Under the pieces are notes generated by a model. The model was given only the letters and a program-made list of their open reading frames with translations, did not search any database and had not been told where the DNA came from. The position numbers were made by a program, and so were the translations under genes. Of a stretch of 9,389 nt of DNA, positions 8,177-9,389 are shown one piece after another; within the stretch, counting starts at the first letter, position 1, and the number at the start of each line of letters is the position of its first letter. Source of the stretch: Calditrichia bacterium (lineage in GTDB: Bacteria; Calditrichota; Calditrichia; RBG-13-44-9); assembly GCA_026991005.1 (NCBI GenBank), contig JALXCH010000012.1:1-9389 (forward strand), written 5' to 3'.

Positions 8177-8956
8177 TCAACCCTTTTTCGCAGAATTGTT
8201 TTTCCGGGTTAAAAATGCTTCCATCCAGTTGCGGAAATCACTGCCCATCCACAGGTTGGCAAAGATGTCTGTTTCGACATCCGCAAGTTGTGAGAGGAAG
8301 TGGCTCTGGTAAGCCCGGAAAAGCTGTAAATAACCCCGCACGGCTTCGTGAGAATTGGAGGCGATTTCCCGGGCAATTTGCTGTGCCCGCGAAATTAATT
8401 CCTCTCGGCGTACCACCTCCTGTACAAACCCGATTTTCTGCATTTCCCGGGCAGTGTAAGTGTGGGAGGTTAAAAGCAATGGCAATGCGCGGGAGGCACC
8501 CAGTTGTTGCATTAGTCGCGCACCGCCACCCCAACCGGTAGTTACCCCATTAGCCGCCTGTCGAAAGGAAAAGGTCGCTTCCGGTACGGCTAACCGAATG
8601 TGACAGGCGGTGAGCACTTCGCAACCGCCACCGTAAGCCAGACCGTTCACCGCCGCAATAACCACTCGCTCCCCCAGATAAAACCGGTTCAGAATTCCTT
8701 GCATGCGCCGGGACATTGCCCGGGCGGCCTCCCGGGAATTAAGGGTAGCAAAATATTTCAAATCCCCACCGGAACAAAAACTCTTTTCCCCACTCCCGGT
8801 TAAAATAATCGTCACAATTTCCGGCGATTGCTCCAGCTCTGTCAGGATGGTTTCCAGTTGCTGCATCATAGCCAGATTGATGGCATTGTGTACCTCGGGA
8901 CGATTCAGGCGAATGAGGGCTGTATGGGAATCCTTTTCCACAAGAATTTCGGCCAT
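8177..8956 (-). CDS. Enoyl-CoA hydratase/isomerase (crotonase) family protein
   Basis: A 259-residue cytoplasmic protein, full length for the crotonase family, acting on an acyl-CoA thioester. The N-terminal RLNRPEVHNAIN (16-27) is typical. The oxyanion-hole segments are CSGGDLKYF (61-69) and AVNGLAYGGGCEVL (102-115); E113 in the latter corresponds to the first catalytic Glu of enoyl-CoA hydratase (Glu144 in the rat enzyme). The second catalytic Glu (Glu164) lies in the PEIxLG segment. Here the segment reads FRQAANGVTTGWGGG (131-145), with Gln133 at that position, so simple water addition is doubtful. Isomerase or decarboxylase chemistry (GWGG-type members resemble ethylmalonyl-CoA decarboxylases) is possible but not proven. 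The start is supported by GGGAG about nine bases before the ATG at 8956. The gene stands alone, convergent with the restriction-modification pair. Confidence 0.92.
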   Translation of the reverse strand: MAEILVEKDSHTALIRLNRPEVHNAINLAMMQQLETILTELEQSPEIVTIILTGSGEKSFCSGGDLKYFATLNSREAARAMSRRMQGILNRFYLGERVVIAAVNGLAYGGGCEVLTACHIRLAVPEATFSFRQAANGVTTGWGGGARLMQQLGASRALPLLLTSHTYTAREMQKIGFVQEVVRREELISRAQQIAREIASNSHEAVRGYLQLFRAYQSHFLSQLADVETDIFANLWMGSDFRNWMEAFLTRKNNSAKKG

Positions 8957-8996
8957 GGTTTTCTTCTCCCGCTAAAATAATATGTTTACTATCGTT

Positions 8997-9025
8997 AAAA
9001 TAGCAGGTAAATATTGTGAAAACAA
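8997..9025 (-). promoter_or_regulatory. Candidate promoter of the crotonase-family gene
   Basis: Read on the minus strand, TTGTTT (9025-9020) and TATTTT (9002-8997) are separated by 17 bases, a standard spacing, about 40 bases before the ATG at 8956. The -10 box matches the consensus at four positions and the -35 box at three. The region is AT-rich, so such matches arise easily. Confidence 0.25.
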
Positions 9026-9349
9026 CCGGTTATTTGTGGTGTGAAAAATTTTTAAATTGTGATACAGGGCACATCTTCGGGGAGTCCGTACGCTTACCTT
9101 TGTAACCTTTTATGGGAATGGGAGTGGAACTTCTTAATTTATAAAAACGATTGCTACCCTCCTGGTTTTAATCACGAATATGGTTCGATAAGGGAGGCGA
9201 GAGGAGAAAATGATAAGAATTCTGTAATTTACGACGTGGATTTGTGCTGTGGGCTTCTGGAAGTTGCATTTTCACTCCCGTGTGTTCCTGCACTTATTCA
9301 AAGTCTCTTTAAAATCTATTTTCTAATTTAACTTAATCTGGAGGTTGTA
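9026..9349. other. Non-coding leader region before the right-edge gene
   Basis: These 324 bases lie between the crotonase promoter region and the gene starting at 9350. A 90-codon frame from a GTG at 9059 is open, but it has no ribosome binding site, an odd composition rich in Cys and aromatic residues, and no recognisable motif, so I treat it as chance. No riboswitch that I know is evident. The promoter of the gene at 9350 should lie in this stretch, but I could not identify it. Confidence 0.45.
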
Positions 9350-9389
9350 ATGAAGAAAGCTGTATTATGGGTCGTTGTAGTTGTTGTGA
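9350..9389 (+). CDS. Start of a probable exported protein (cut by window edge)
   Basis: Only 13 codons are present: MKKAVLWVVVVVV. Two lysines followed by a run of Val, Leu and Trp are the beginning of a signal peptide or an N-terminal membrane helix. The start is well supported by GGAGG at 9340-9344, five bases before the ATG. The mature protein is not visible, so the product cannot be named; secreted enzymes, lipoproteins and transporter binding proteins all begin like this. Confidence 0.75.
   Translation, partial: MKKAVLWVVVVVV

Noticed and set aside
9059..9331. A 90-codon open frame before the right-edge gene
   Set aside because: GTG start without a ribosome binding site, unusual Cys/aromatic-rich composition, and no family motif; more likely chance in a leader region.

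Overview
The window looks like a chromosomal stretch from a free-living bacterium of moderate GC content. The best guess is a member of the FCB group (Bacteroidota, Ignavibacteriota or Calditrichota). This rests mainly on the long protein at 1210-4194, which fuses receiver domains to a PEP/pyruvate-binding domain and which I know chiefly from that group. Purine-rich ribosome binding sites precede several genes (gdhA, the gene at 4923, the minus-strand gene ending at 8177, and the gene at 9350). The taxonomic call is inference.

Layout. The left edge (1-667, minus) is the N-terminal 222 residues of an NADP-type glutamate dehydrogenase, cut by the window border. A 542-base gap with no credible gene separates it from a divergent 994-residue protein (1210-4194, plus). 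That protein has two receiver-like domains followed by a PEP-synthase-type ATP-binding domain, but no recognisable phosphohistidine or PEP barrel domain. Next comes 728 bases without an intact gene. Its left end carries what I read as the decayed remains of a PemK/MazF-type toxin and its antitoxin on the minus strand. A 309-residue atypical NAD(P)-binding SDR/epimerase-like protein follows (4923-5852, plus).

A two-gene type II restriction-modification system occupies 6096-8007 (plus). It consists of a TSPPY-type (beta class, probably N4-cytosine) DNA methyltransferase carrying an extra C-terminal nuclease-fold (SNase-like) domain, overlapped by an MjaI-family restriction endonuclease. The endonuclease family predicts CTAG as the target. 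I find only one CTAG in the whole window, which fits this but does not prove it. Convergent to the system is an enoyl-CoA hydratase/isomerase-family gene (8177-8956, minus). The right edge (9350-9389, plus) holds the first 13 codons of a probable exported protein behind a strong GGAGG ribosome binding site.

How the parts relate. The glutamate dehydrogenase, PEP-binding protein, SDR and crotonase look like ordinary housekeeping or metabolic genes with separate promoters. The restriction-modification pair, flanked by AT-rich gaps, is the accessory element. The most unusual points are: the methyltransferase fused to a nuclease fold that appears to have lost its catalytic residues; the receiver/ATP-grasp protein in which one receiver has lost its phosphoacceptor and the other keeps the full set; and the toxin-antitoxin fossil at 4218-4361.
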